Positions 46,201 through 56,453 of a stretch of DNA of 64,000 bases are shown here, one piece after another. The notes beneath the pieces are model-generated. The model saw only the letters and a program-made list of their open reading frames with translations. It was not told where the DNA came from and made no database searches. A program made the position numbers and the translations under genes. Each line of letters begins with the position of its first letter. Position 1 is the stretch's first letter. This stretch comes from Coniferiporia sulphurascens (taxonomy: Eukaryota > Basidiomycota > Agaricomycetes > Hymenochaetales > Hymenochaetaceae), in assembly GCA_002794785.1 (NCBI GenBank), contig NBBA01000021.1, positions 434,001 to 498,000 on the forward strand. Direction: 5' to 3'.

Positions 46201-47468
46201 GCGCAACAAACAATTACGAAATTCACCAAATTGATATAAAATCAGCTTATCTATACGGCGAATTAGAAAAAGACGAAAACATATACATAAAACCACCACC
46301 AGGAAATTTAATTGAAATAAAACCTGGACAAGTTTTAAAACTAAACAAAGCCTTATACGGATTAAAACAAGCAGGCAGACGATGGTATAAAAAATTATCA
46401 GAAATATTAATCAGAATAGGACTAACAAGAGCAGTCCAAGATAACGCAGTATTCCTAAGAAAAGATAAAGGAAAAACAATTCTAATACTTTTCATACATG
46501 TTGACGACATAACGATATGTGGCTTAAATCTAAGAATAATAAAAGCCTTTAAAGAAGAAATTGGAAAACATGTAAAATTCACTGACAGAAACGATATACA
46601 TTGGTTACTCGGTATTGAAATTGAAAGAAACCGAGATGAAAGAATCATAAAATTAAGACAAAAACATTATATTGATAATATAATAGAAAAATACAAATTA
46701 AAAGACGCTGCAACGGTACGAACACCAATGACACCAGGTCAAGTGTTAAAATCACTCGAAAATCCAACTAATGAAGAAATAAACTTCATGAATCAAATAC
46801 CATATATGAACATGGTTGGAGCATTACGATATGCAGCAGATTGTACGAGACCTGATATATCATTCGCAACAGGTCAATTTGCTAGGCATTTAAATAAACC
46901 TAGTATTGAACATTACAATGCAGTAAAACACTGTTTTAAATATTTAAAAGGAACGAACGATTATTGGTTAATACTCGGTGGAAAAGAACCAATCGAGTTA
47001 ATCGGATACACAGACGCTGACGGAATGACACAAGAAGGCCATAAAGCAATATCAGGATACATATTCCAAATAGGAAATGCAACGACATCATGGTCAAGTA
47101 AAAAACAAGAATTAGTGTCATTATCAGTATGCGAAGCAGAATTACAAGCTTTAACTCATGGAGTAAAAGAAGCTATATGGCTACGAAGACTGGTTGAAGA
47201 GGTACTGCAGACCTTGGATACACCTACGAAGATATTATGTGACAATCAAGCAGCCATAACAATAGTAAATTCAACAGAACAAAAATATACGCAACGAACA
47301 AAACACATTGATATACGAAAAGACTTCTTACGAGATTATATTGAAAATGAAACCATATCAGTTTCATATATTCCAACTGGACAGCAAAAGGCTGATATTA
47401 TGACGAAAGCGCTAACGATAGAATTAATCAAACGTTTTACAAGTCTACTCCGCCTAGTAAAAGTTTGA
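43284..47468 (+). CDS. Gag-Pol polyprotein (Gag core, protease, integrase, RT, RNase H)
   Basis: Same frame as 42621-43283; first ATG after the stop is at 43407, from which 1,353 codons are open. Gag core is followed by an RGG-rich basic stretch and a CCHC knuckle (CYNCNKLGHFSRDC, about 44012). Protease has DTGATIHLTP (about 44472). Integrase has the HH-CC zinc site (HKKLGH...CTIC, from 44858) and D-D-E residues (HMDIWGP, LQSDND, GVAERSHQ). Reverse transcriptase has KARLVVQGFAQKEG, DIKSAYLYGEL and FIHVDDIT, an HVDD form of the usual YVDD box. RNase H has YTDAD, SVCEAELQAL and LCDNQAAI. All catalytic acidic residues that I looked for are present. Confidence 0.93.
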   Translation, partial: NYKLWNYRVRSAIESAGYGNLLTNSPGTGEAGISSALYNGIMRTMPDKILAYYLNFSKDIPALLKALDGRYNVQTTITKGFNEAALFDIRGHVSHFDGTLNNLSNKYEELIAQGVKVSESTYISAITRATPEQYQYVLTQSELYIKTINETNPDKDEIELTPQFLLTALRNAFEGWRKNHQRTGAAANHLPKDERNHPYFRGRGRGNSRGVQPRGRGYRGRGGYMRGRGRGGYSPNQQSHVIKCYNCNKLGHFSRDCWAPKTEWTKAAQKKKEDANDDKGKGKETGASAAPTSTGASAAQAKHTAAAAATNVASSSRIELSAVIGHGEIGAFITEVDDNDFDMGEFPIYSYNDFLDKIGNYDSAMEDVDDNNLNVSINAIITEKFANNIYSSMDIIDTGATIHLTPYLNRLRNTYKTDTITITAANKTTFMANIVGDLKLYIPNGHSVSVIILSNVYYNPKMNMTLVSQGLLCQDGYEFIYKTNECTIKYPNGSLCGKIKNTNGLYSIFNNDVQAATKNVTLFELHKKLGHISYAYIKRLLKEDQITNQKISNYDETQCTICIEANIKRMQIPKLRISKLAEKFGDHIHMDIWGPASTHAIGGYKYLLTLVDDATRWIKMILLKTKDEGLNAYTTWATMLNTQFNIKIKILQSDNDTVFLSKQFTEYLEKNGTIRKLTVHDTPQQNGVAERSHQTILNNTRVNLLQAKLPPSLWGEAVKYSTYVYNRTPKSAIEFKTPYFKRYNENYNIDDLKEFGQYCILKQEDVNKLQPKGIYAQWLGFDEESKGHRTYHNRKITVERNLQFLDSPPSKIKGENITEKQNEQIKELTNERPIRNIKPTKRSLGLNFDEQNTVAYLTEFNQFNTELIGDPNSYQQAINRIDANQWIMAMKEEIKTLIERFTWKIIDPPKEANIIGTRFVYKTKRLANGEIERYKARLVVQGFAQKEGIDYYSNDTFAPVAQLATVRTILSWSATNNYEIHQIDIKSAYLYGELEKDENIYIKPPPGNLIEIKPGQVLKLNKALYGLKQAGRRWYKKLSEILIRIGLTRAVQDNAVFLRKDKGKTILILFIHVDDITICGLNLRIIKAFKEEIGKHVKFTDRNDIHWLLGIEIERNRDERIIKLRQKHYIDNIIEKYKLKDAATVRTPMTPGQVLKSLENPTNEEINFMNQIPYMNMVGALRYAADCTRPDISFATGQFARHLNKPSIEHYNAVKHCFKYLKGTNDYWLILGGKEPIELIGYTDADGMTQEGHKAISGYIFQIGNATTSWSSKKQELVSLSVCEAELQALTHGVKEAIWLRRLVEEVLQTLDTPTKILCDNQAAITIVNSTEQKYTQRTKHIDIRKDFLRDYIENETISVSYIPTGQQKADIMTKALTIELIKRFTSLLRLVKV

Positions 47469-47475
47469 AGGGGAG
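47467..47475 (+). other. Polypurine tract
   Basis: GAAGGGGAG abuts the 3' LTR and overlaps the stop codon of the polyprotein; this is the expected plus-strand primer of an LTR retrotransposon. Confidence 0.8.
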
Positions 47476-47730
47476 TATTAAATAAATATAACGAACGATA
47501 TAAATATAGTACGTGGTCATATGAACAACCACCTTACTAAGTGAACGATAACGCAACGATAACGCCATACGATAGGAGCTAGTTAGTTATAGTAGTACTA
47601 GCCCACGGAACGTGTATATAAGGGGAGCTGGTCTCGCCCTAGAAATACATCGGTTTACGCTGATAACCCACCTTGCCTGAACTTCACCACTGCACCTCAT
47701 CGTCTACCACAAAGTGTGTAGATTTTAAGA
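47476..47730 (+). repeat. 3' LTR
   Basis: 255 bp copy of the 5' LTR with one visible difference. Followed by CTAGG at 47731-47735, matching the left target duplication. Confidence 0.92.
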
Positions 47731-47735
47731 CTAGG

Positions 47736-48234
47736 TGCAATCGAAGATTTGTTATAATTTGTCACTCCTATCCTTAACGTCAGTAGGTATGTACACCTCT
47801 AACCCGCGTACATGCGTCCGCCGCCCATTTCTATGAGTCTTTCGGATGCCGCTGTGCCATTTTTTATATGACTTTATTTCATATGGATTCGACAAGGCAT
47901 TCAAGCAGCCTGAGACATGACCATTCAACTTCTTTCCTATGAGTGAAGTGGCCCGCTAGAGAGAAATAATTTAAATCCGGTAGGATTGGTTTGTTGAAGG
48001 GTCTTTTCTTGAATGTCTAACTTCCTTCAAGTTTTGCCCGAAATTTCCCGTCGTCTGTAGTCGGTAAGTAATGGCGGTTCTCTAAATCAGTCGCGAGCGC
48101 GGGATAATGTGAAGTGCTTGCCAGTGTGTACAACAACGATCAGGACTTGTCCTCATCCGGTGTGCGGCATTTACACAGAATCAACGTATGCTCAGAGAAA
48201 AGCAGAAACACACAAACACAAATCGTTTGTAATC
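47736..48234. other. Intergenic between retrotransposon and MFS gene
   Basis: No gene seen. I searched the minus strand for the missing acidic N-terminus of Ebp2 and did not find one. The right-hand part is 3' flank of the permease gene. Confidence 0.55.
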
Positions 48235-50708
48235 CTAAATTTGATACCTGTATCGTATATGCCGATCTCCCAATCGTGTCCTCTCCTCTTCACTATCCTC
48301 GAGTACATCCACCTTTCCTCCTTCCTTGCCGGTGCTCTCTCCATACCCGAGAGCGCGCTCCCTCCTTCTGTTCTCACGCGCCAAGGCCCACCACAGGTAG
48401 CTAGCGACAGCAAGAGCGAAGCAGACGTACCCGATCGCGATGATGTGCGGCTTGCGGTACCTGTGTCCAGAGAAGCTTGGGCGATAGATGAGCACGCCTG
48501 CGATGGCGCCCATGTCGCCAATGGTGATCTGCGTGGCGACAGCGATGGCGCGCTTTGTCTGGCCTGATACATTCTCGCCTGGCCAGCTACGAAGATAGCT
48601 CAAGATATGCGTATTTTGATACACCGCAAGCGTGTGTCGATTACGTACCTGAGCAGTAGGGCATTTCCAGTGTATACGCCCGCAGCGGCGAGGTGAACGC
48701 CTGCGTACTGCGCACCAGCTGACTTTGTGGCAACGAGTACAATATACCCTGAGGAATGGCGTCATTTACGTTAGACTATCAGCACGGCTTTAAAGAAGGA
48801 GTTTATGTGCCTATTATTGCGACGACTCCTGCAATGATTATGAACACTGCTCTCTTTTTATACTTGGCTGCGAGGTAAGCTCCCGCCCAAATTGATAACG
48901 CCGCGAGTGCGTTGGGAGGGACTGTCATACTGTCTCCCAAGCAATGTGATCAAACAAAATCAAAAGCAATAGAAATGAACTAAATGCTTACAGCTGCGCT
49001 TTCCATGTCTGAAAGCCTAGCCCGGCAATGATAGTCGGCTACGGGAGCATCAATTAATGTCAGAGCTCTAGGTACATGGATTTGCCAGTAAACACATACC
49101 ATGAACAGACTCAAAGAATATAGGACAAACCTGTGCAGGCATTAAATTAATTCTCTTTTGACAAGAAGAATTCACCCACGCATATCCATGAAACAGAAAA
49201 GCATATGCCCATACGAAGCGGTCTGTGACGGCCTGACGGACCTGCTCCCAATCGAACACTTCATGCTTTCCTGCATCCGAGTCCGTGGCAAGACGCGCTA
49301 GGAGACGAGCCCGTTCCGGCTCAGTCAACTGAATACGCCCGGGAATGAAGAGATCAGTATGCTTCCAGTCCCGTTGACGGAAGAGATGGCTCACGAATGT
49401 CGCCTTGTACGACCAGGTTGGTACGATGAAGAATCCAAGAAGGGATATAACGACGGTTAGGATGCCTTCGAGGATGAAAATCCTTTTCAAAACAAGTTTA
49501 GATATTGGGTAATTTCCAAGGGAAAAGGAAACGTCAGTACCATTCCCAGCCTCGCCGTCCACCGACTCCATCCATAAGACCGATTGCATAGGCCAGGATG
49601 CCTATTAATTTGTTAACTTCGCTCATACAGGTACCTGAATAGAGTCGTTTACCTCCAAAAGCACCTGCCAGAGCCGCGCCTCCAAAAAACACGGCCACGC
49701 GCCAGTGTCTTTCTCGCCTGAAAAGAAATTAAGCACACTACAGTAACTATCCAAAAAAATCCTTGAACTTAAACTTTACCGGCGATAGTAAACGGAAAAG
49801 ACGTAGATGACACCCGGAAACCTGATATTACGGGTTATCGAATAGAACTGTAGGTGCGTAAAAATGATATTTACAATCCGGCCTCAGTCATACCGAGTAC
49901 TAAGGTAACAAGGTAAGGGCTTCAGTGGGACCTTGCTGCAGAAAATCAAATTATGCAACATACGAAACCGGATTCCGAAAAGCCCTGCTTGGTTCGTTAC
50001 TAAACCTTGGCAGATCGAGACGATACCCCAGAGAAGGGTGATAAACGGCAGCCAGTATTGAGGATCAAAGCGCTTGAGTCTTGCAGTTATTGGCATGATT
50101 AGTGTAACCCTTAACCGTGGCTTCATTAAAACTACGCACATTATCTAATAGCCAATTATTTCAGCGTCCGTCAAGAAGATAGGACAATGCGAGAGATCAC
50201 GTACATTTGATGGTACTTCAAAAAGAACATAAGAGACAAAATATATTGCTAAGGACACATTATAGTTTGCTCCGGGGACTTTCAGGTCCTGTCGTTTAGT
50301 CAGCCCGCGTAAACTCAACTGCTAGTTTAATGTGGGTATTCCCGCTACCCACCGTTGCCAGGCCGTCAATTCTGTTTCCACGCAGTGAGATGAATACGCC
50401 AGACGCTGGTCAAGTTAGACTGACACCTACTTCGCATTGCCGATATTTGAACTGCAAGCATTTTGAGTATACGTTTCTCCAGGACATGGAAAAGACATAC
50501 CGGTCCAAAAAGCTCAGAAGATAAAGCAGCGTCAAAATTGGGAGTAACCTTTAGGAAGAGAGAATTAAATTGAAGGGCGCCATATCCTGGGAGAATGACC
50601 TTGCCTCCGATCAACTTTCCGCAAGAGTCTGCGGTCCTCCTCGGTATCGAACTCGTCGAGCGAAGACCGACTGTCCAGTGAAGCAGCCTTCTCTTGGTAG
50701 TTAGACAT
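48235..50708 (-). CDS. MFS transporter, DAL5/allantoate-permease type, 17 exons
   Basis: Plasma-membrane anion:cation symporter family member (allantoate, nicotinate, biotin or similar). 518 aa from exons 50708-50605, 50548-50501, 50451-50431, 50371-50353, 50288-50205, 50144-50140, 50079-49969, 49919-49875, 49821-49780, 49717-49653, 49601-49541, 49482-49180, 49130-49100, 49038-48992, 48929-48811, 48748-48649, 48586-48235. Motifs: RRLLRKVDRRLLPILTLLYLLSF with FLDR then SNIGNAKIDGL, YVLFEVPSN, GMTEAGLFPGVIYVFSVYYRR, GYAFVLYSLSLFMPTIIAGLG and a late WPGENVSGQTKRAIAVA. The loop between halves (ERARLLARLATDSD) is typical. Two introns have GC donors (50604 and 48810) and exon 6 is 5 nt. The acceptor of exon 8 is the least certain. 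Transported substrate unknown. Confidence 0.87.
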
Positions 50709-51608
50709 TCGGAGAGAGCTACAGAGTTCCTTATCTGTTCCGCCCTTCTATACCTATCCAAGAAAGACTTGACGCAAGCGAGCTAGATCATGGCGTGCTT
50801 GAGCGCGAGAAGACAAATGTAGTGGCAGTGTGTGTACTATGATCGACGTTTTGAGAAGAACATCCAGCCGGAATGTACGATTTGGGTCTTTCTGAACTTG
50901 ATAGTTCAATGAGTTAAGCAGTAACTTGAAGAAGAGTAAGCTTTTTGATCCATGATTTCGGACCAAATCTGCGTAGCCCAAGTGTCGTGGTTGACTCCAA
51001 CTTGAAGACTCGGGGACCTCGGCAATTGCACACTGATTTAATTGGCTATTTTAAGAAAATGTTCACGCGCGGTCACTTACAGCGAATCATCACGTCGTAT
51101 TTAGTACTATTTACTCAGGCCGACGGATGCAAGGAGAAATGAGAGTAATACAATCTGCAGTTGCACAAGGGTCATGTACATACTTCGCGCATAGCCCATA
51201 CTGGAACATAAAGAAACACTGTTTCGAGGGGGGGAAGAGAGGGACAGAAGGGGGAAAAAGGAACGATGGGGACGACGTCCTAATGGCGGACGAGGATAGA
51301 GAATAAGGGATCAAATCGGCGGGGAGCGGATCGCAGCATAGTCGCCTGCTTACAGTCAAAACCATTCGGCCAAGAAAAAGAGAAAGGAACACACAGAGAA
51401 ACAAGATTAAACGGACATAGAGAGTCCTCGAGCTGGAAGATAGGGAAATGAAGGTTATAATAAACGGCTCGTGCCTGCTGCACAGAACCGGAACAAAAGG
51501 TATTTACTTGAAAAAAGTTCGTTTTGACGTCTTAAAGCCAGAAAATGTTAGTGAGTAGGCTACGTAAAGATAGCAATTTGACACTCACGAAGAAATTATG
51601 GAGCATGT
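50709..51608. other. Intergenic, promoter of MFS gene and 3' flank of next gene
   Basis: No exon supported. A GAAAG/GGGGAAG purine-rich stretch lies near 51225-51260. Short frames lack family signal. Confidence 0.5.
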
Positions 51609-54600
51609 CTAAGCTCTAGCGAACAGGCCGGTCACTGTGCCTCGTCGATCGCGACCAGAACGCGTCGTGAACGTACCACTATTGCTACTATCTAATGAAA
51701 CACGCGCGCGCCTATCTGCCTGTTCGTTGTCCGTTGCTGAGCGCGCTTGCAGCGCCTCACTTTCCAGGGCAGAGTTCGCTGAATTCGTACGTTTCCGACC
51801 GTCACGCTCCATCTGTTGTTGTAACCCTGCGGCCGCGGTACCAGATGCCCGTGAGAATGTACGATTTGAGCTACCGTTCGTACGCAAGTTCGCGAGAGAG
51901 GGTCTACCGGGCGAAACTTGAGTAGTACTCACGGCAGTCGTCGGTTCGCCGGGAGTAGCGATCGACGGGAAAATGGAAGTTGCCGCGCGAACAGTCGCGT
52001 TACTTGCCGTAGACATTTTCGGACGTCGATTTACTGACACTGGTCTCACCGATGTCCTACGAGTGATCAAGGACTCCGAAAGAAGTGTCGGAAGGGGCGC
52101 AGGCATGGCAAGCGAATTAGCTCGACGGGGTAATGTACCTTGCTTGCGTGCCGCACTGACCGCCGATAAGGGCGAATCAACAGCAAGCGCATCATCCTCC
52201 GAGTACGATGATTGCATGGCTGGTGCGACGTCCCTGGATTGAGTGTCCCGCAAGTCCTGGAGAGACTCTGGCCGACGTGGGGCCACTAAAGAAAGTCTGA
52301 CTAATCTTTTCATGGCGGCAGACGAATCGCCAGGGGGCTCCGAGGCTAATGCATCAGTCTCAGCTTCCGTACGCACTTTGGATCCAGTTGAGGGACGCGA
52401 AGAAGAAGAATGTAACGAAGAACTCTGCATTGATGTGAAGGAGGTTGTGGTTCCACCCATCCCACCAGACGAGCCCTCCCAACGTCGCTTTCCGTCCAAT
52501 CTGCTGCTCCCTCCATCCGACGAAAGTTTACCTTCCGACGTTCGACCGGCGCCGAGGGTGTCCGGGGTAAGCCGCCGCGAAACAGTCTCATCCAATGATA
52601 TGGTCCGATTGTGTGGCTTGTCCGCAGTAGACTCGCGCAGAACTTTGCCAACACCAAGTAGAAAGGAGGTCATTGTACGCACAAGCTCATCACTTATCCG
52701 GACGCTCTCTCTATACTCTGCCCCAACATCACGCCACAAACCCACGAGATCGATTGCCAACCCCTCTTCTCCAAGCTCCGCATCGATCTGCTCCTCAAGT
52801 GCGTGCGCAGTGCCATTGCGGAGGATATTACTGAGCGCGTTGGTAGCGTGCACGATATTTTGCGCAGAACGAAACAACTCGGGGATCGTGACTGTTGTCG
52901 TACTGCCCATTGACGGAAGACGCGCAAGCTGTGACTCAAACATGCCTAAAGACTCTAACATAAGACGCGTATGTTCTGGGGTTGAATCAGGCGAAGTCAA
53001 CTCCGCAGCTGACGCGAGATTTAGCGGGGATAAGGTCGCACGTCGACCAAGTGTCGACGCACTGCGCTCATTGGAAGCAGCAGAGGATATGGGATAGACA
53101 TTGCGAGCTTGAGATAAAGGGCGAACGAGTTCCTCAGTAGTGGGCGTCTCCCGTTCTTTTTCAGGTAGTGGGTGCGCAGATCTATAGGTGCGAAGTAATG
53201 GAGGCGCGGTGCGCGGCTCATCGCGGTACGCTGCCATGGAGGTGGCGGGTCGGTCCGCTTGGACAGTTTGGGCGTTCCGCCGGGCTAGGTCGTGTGTCGC
53301 ATTCGCTGGAGTGCGGGGCTCCAGATACGACAAGTCATCGGCAGTCATCGGACGGTCGCTTAGCCGGGTACCAGTCCTTGCCTCGGTACGGTTAATCGAG
53401 GGCCTCGCACCGAGATCACTACTCAGCCTGAGCCGCCGGCCGACGTCTGTATCAGCGAAAATATCATCGTCCTCACGACGCCGAGTCAGACCAGCTGCCC
53501 TCAGGCTCTCCCCAATGACACTTCGTCCCCCTGTAATAAGCGGAGATTCATTGCTCCCCCCGCGCCTAGCTTGCGGTCGCCCGTCCTCGTCTGGGGCATC
53601 CCCCTGCGATGATATAAGGTCTTGCGACAGCCAGCGTGTCTGGCGTTTTCGTGTTATCTCCCGAACAGTTGAGTAGCGCTGTGTCCTGCGCGGAGATTGG
53701 GGCGAATCCTGAAGCGTAGCAGCACGCGAGGAAGGTGAATTACGATTGGAGTGAAGTCCGGGAGAGCCTCGATTTTTCCGGGGCGTCAAAGGAGGTTCCG
53801 GAAGCACCTTTTGAATATTTAATCACCAGCGATGTAATAGGTAGATAGAATACTCACATCTCCATCTTGACTGGATTTTCCACCACGAAATTCGCGGGGT
53901 AAGGGCTGTCTTCGTCGTGTATCTGATGGGCTGCTTCGTCTAGAGTTTGCCACAGCTGCGAGTGCTGCGGCCTCGATATCCCCGCTGGTGCGGCTCTCCG
54001 GTCTCTGCACACGTCTTCCGGTTGCGTAGTTCTCGTTTGGCCTTGATTGTTCTACAGATGAAAGACGAACAAACTCGTTGCTCGGAGTTATAGGAGCTGA
54101 TGTACGACGTTCTTTAACGCTTGTAGATCGAAAATGAGAAGAAGTAGTTGAAGTAGACGTTTCAGACAGGTCTTCGGAAGACGAGGTGGCATTCTGCAGA
54201 TGCTCGCGTTCTGTCTCGGATCCAGACGCGCGAGAGTAAGATTCGGAGCGCTTTCGTGCGCTGTTGTTTGAGGACCGTGACGAAGAGTTGACAGAAGTGG
54301 AAGATGAAGGTGCAGGCGAGCGTGATAGTCGCTTTACAGCGGTCGGAGAAGGCGTAGAAAGTCGTGAGCCAGAAGAGATAGATGCAAGTTTGTTCAGAAC
54401 CTATCAAGGCATATAAACAAGATGCTTTAAAAACAAGGAAATCGTTGAGCGCACCAGACGGTTGCGTTGGGTCAAACTTTTGACCCGTTGCAAGGCCGAC
54501 TGATTGTCCTTCACAGAGGCCAGACGGCGATCGTCCGACAACCTGGCCGTATGGTCCTCGTCATTTCCCTCGTCACCATCATCGCTCGGAGACCTGCTCA

Positions 54601-54862
54601 CGCTCCGGGGAGCATGCATGGACGAGCTGCTGCCGTTTTGCATAGTCAGCGAAGCGGGCACACGCACGCTGCCTGCGCTCGTGTTGTTGTCGCCGCCGTT
54701 GCTTCCACTGCCTGTTGAGTTCGTTGCGGGTGGCGAAGGCAGTCCGGACGAGGCTGGACTGCTCGGAGGGTCTGGGAGTTCAGGAAGCTGAGACGGGCTT
54801 CCGAGGAATATGGCCGAGAGCGGACGCTTGGACTTGGTGGCAAGCGCTGGGCGAGTTGTCAT
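51609..54862 (-). CDS. Long Ser/Arg-rich conserved fungal protein of unknown function
   Basis: No domain recognised, but the sequence resembles a large low-complexity protein conserved in Agaricomycetes. Exons: 54862-54455, 54400-53858, 53807-51609, 1,049 aa, introns phase 0. The N-terminus KSKRPLSAIFLGSPSQLPELPDPPSSP leads into Ser/Pro-rich disorder. ALQRVKSLTQRNRLVLNKLASIS near 125-150 and ALAAVANSRRSSPSDTRRRQPLPREFR near 285-315 are the most ordered, conserved-looking segments. RQTRWLSQDL follows. An apparently helical region (LEEQIDAELGEEGLAIDLVG with WRDVGAEYRESVRISDELV) sits in the middle of exon 3, and the rest is again Ser/Arg/Thr-rich with many possible phosphorylation sites. It shares a 253 bp divergent promoter with the NTF2-like gene. 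A cortical or cytoskeletal scaffold role would be speculation. Confidence 0.8.
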
Positions 54863-55115
54863 TGAAGATAAAATGGCCGGCCGACGTTCATCAAGAAACG
54901 GCGTCGAAGAACAAAAGTGGAAGAGCCGTTTTCGACGTCGACGCCGAGGACGGCGACGAAGGTCAAAGTGGTGCGAAGACAAGGAGCGAAACACGAGGGT
55001 GCTGGGCGTTGCCTCGCACCTCCCAAAGCGGTCGCGCGGCCATTTTGGACTTGTAATTCCATGCTCTAGCAGAACCGCATCCTCCTTGTTGTTTCTATTA
55101 ATCCAGAACCGCTTC
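54863..55115. promoter_or_regulatory. Divergent promoter, low-complexity protein / NTF2-like gene
   Basis: 253 bp between two outward-facing start codons. The plus-strand frame of 55116 is open upstream through this region but has promoter-like, Arg-rich content and no ATG closer to the family start. Confidence 0.5.
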
Positions 55116-55559
55116 ATGTCTGCCTTCGCCAATCGAGAAGCTCTGCTGGGGGCCGCACAATCTTTCTGCGATGTCTTTGCGAACCGGAGCCCACTGGAAG
55201 ACATTCTATCCCTCTTTGCCACGGAGGGTGCTGTCTGTCTGGAGCACGGTTTGCAACAACTCGCCCCGTTTCTTGGGCGTCGATTCACCGGCCTGGATGG
55301 TGCTAGGGGCTATTTCAAGCTTATCTCAGACCTTCTCTCTTACAAAAATATGCGATTCTCGGACTATATCGTTGATACAGGATCGTTGAAGGTCTCAGTG
55401 AAGGGCTCTGCCGAGTTTACGTGGAAGGACACGGAAAATAGCTGGCGGGAGGTGTTTACCTACGCACTCGAATTTGACGAATACGGAAAGGTGAAGGTGT
55501 ACGAAGTTTGGGCCGACTCGGGAGCAGCGTACTTGGCCAGCAAGGGAGAGTTGTCCTGA
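55116..55559 (+). CDS. NTF2/SnoaL-like fold protein
   Basis: 147 aa, single exon. The pattern of an N-terminal helix pair (ALLGAAQSFCDVFANRSPLEDILSLFA), a central strand-turn (GLDGARGYFKLISDLLSY) and three long strands (SLKVSVKGSAEFTWK, SWREVFTYALEFDEYGKVKVYEVWAD) fits an NTF2-like cone fold, common in small basidiomycete proteins. No catalytic residues can be assigned. The frame is open upstream to 54810, but the ATG at 55116 starts at the first helix. It ends 146 bp from the convergent gene at 55706. Confidence 0.8.
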   Translation: MSAFANREALLGAAQSFCDVFANRSPLEDILSLFATEGAVCLEHGLQQLAPFLGRRFTGLDGARGYFKLISDLLSYKNMRFSDYIVDTGSLKVSVKGSAEFTWKDTENSWREVFTYALEFDEYGKVKVYEVWADSGAAYLASKGELS

Positions 55560-55705
55560 GGGGCGGATACCCCGATGGTGAGTCGATCAACCCGTTCATT
55601 AATATACATATCCCACATGCTTTACATTAACGTCTCTCTGTGAATTAGTACCATCCACCCTCATTGTCCAAAGCCAATTTGGAGTTCCCCTTGTTCTGCT
55701 AAAGG

Positions 55706-56453
55706 TCATATTGCTCTTCCAATTTCTGTTGCTGGAACGGTCATTTTCGCGTACAAGCGTGCCTGTACACTCTCCAGCCGATTCTGAAACCTGTCAAGGA
55801 CTGATTGCTCGATTCTATGGCGCGCCTCCCGTTCGATCTTCTCGTACAGACTGTCGTGTAATACACAAAACAATCTCAGCTTTTCTGCGTGGCCGGGGAC
55901 CGATCTATTCGAGGCATTCATAAACGCGTTGAAGACGCACTCATGTAGCGAGGCGGAGACACAAACGCACCTCTGGATAAGCTCAAGGCGCTCTGGGGGA
56001 GGCAATTTCATCAAACTGTATACCTGGAGTCAGCACTCTTTTAATGTCTTGCTTCGAATGAACTCGCACCCGCTCAGATAACCTGTCCTGTACCAGTCCG
56101 ATGTCAAGATCAAGCTGAAGGCAGTAAAATCATCATTGCTGTACCTACTAAGGAAAGAAGGAAACGCCTTACTCGTGCAAATATTTTCTGAGCCTCTCAA
56201 ATCCGCAACCCGCCCCGTAGTCAAGTAATGCATACTGCTGGACGCACTGGTTTGCATAATCTTGCACCATGTGGTGGAACTTGTCTTCATAGTCGTGCTT
56301 GATGAGCCTTTCGAACGTCTTGTGAGCCTGCCAAAGCAACTTGTCCGCGCTGGCACGGAGGTCGAGCCCGGCGCGATTCTCGAGGAACGCAAGACAACAC
56401 TCGAAGTCTCCGAGAGGGATCTTTGAGAAAATAAACAGATCTTCCGACATCAT
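55706..56453 (-). CDS. Unrecognised alpha-helical protein
   Basis: Family not recognised. Exons 56453-56173, 56114-56070, 56015-55706, 211 aa. It begins MSEDLFIFSKIPLGDFECCL after a first Met and appears wholly helical: ASADKLLWQAHKTFERLIKH, MVQDYANQCVQQYALLDYG, then PPERLELIQRCVCVSASLHE and LYEKIEREARHRIEQSVLDR. Cys are frequent (CC, QC, GC, CVCV, EC, FC). No signal peptide or membrane helix. Intron 1 could instead end at a nearer AG, leaving only 34 nt, so 56115 was preferred. Intron 2 has a GTGCTGAC branch site. A regulator or helical-bundle scaffold is possible but not shown. Confidence 0.6.

Larger units (their letters stand above)
42297..47730 (+). mobile_element. Ty1/copia LTR retrotransposon, near-intact
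   Basis: 5,434 bp element with 255 bp LTRs that differ at one position that I can see, flanked by the 5 bp target duplication CTAGG. Order of domains (Gag, protease, integrase, reverse transcriptase, RNase H) is that of Ty1/copia. The long frame is open for 1,353 codons. One in-frame TGA interrupts the Gag part. The coding strand is strongly A-rich, unlike the neighbouring genes. LTR termini are TATTAA...TTAAGA rather than TG...CA. It lies between EBP2 and an MFS permease, in opposite orientation to both. Confidence 0.95.

Noticed and set aside
52243..53097. 284-codon plus-strand frame
   Set aside because: Antisense shadow of the 732-codon exon of the Ser/Arg-rich protein.
54404..55288. 294-codon minus-strand frame reaching upstream of 54862
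   Set aside because: The part above 54862 lies antisense to the NTF2-like gene and is Arg-rich without conservation; the ATG at 54862 fits the protein family.
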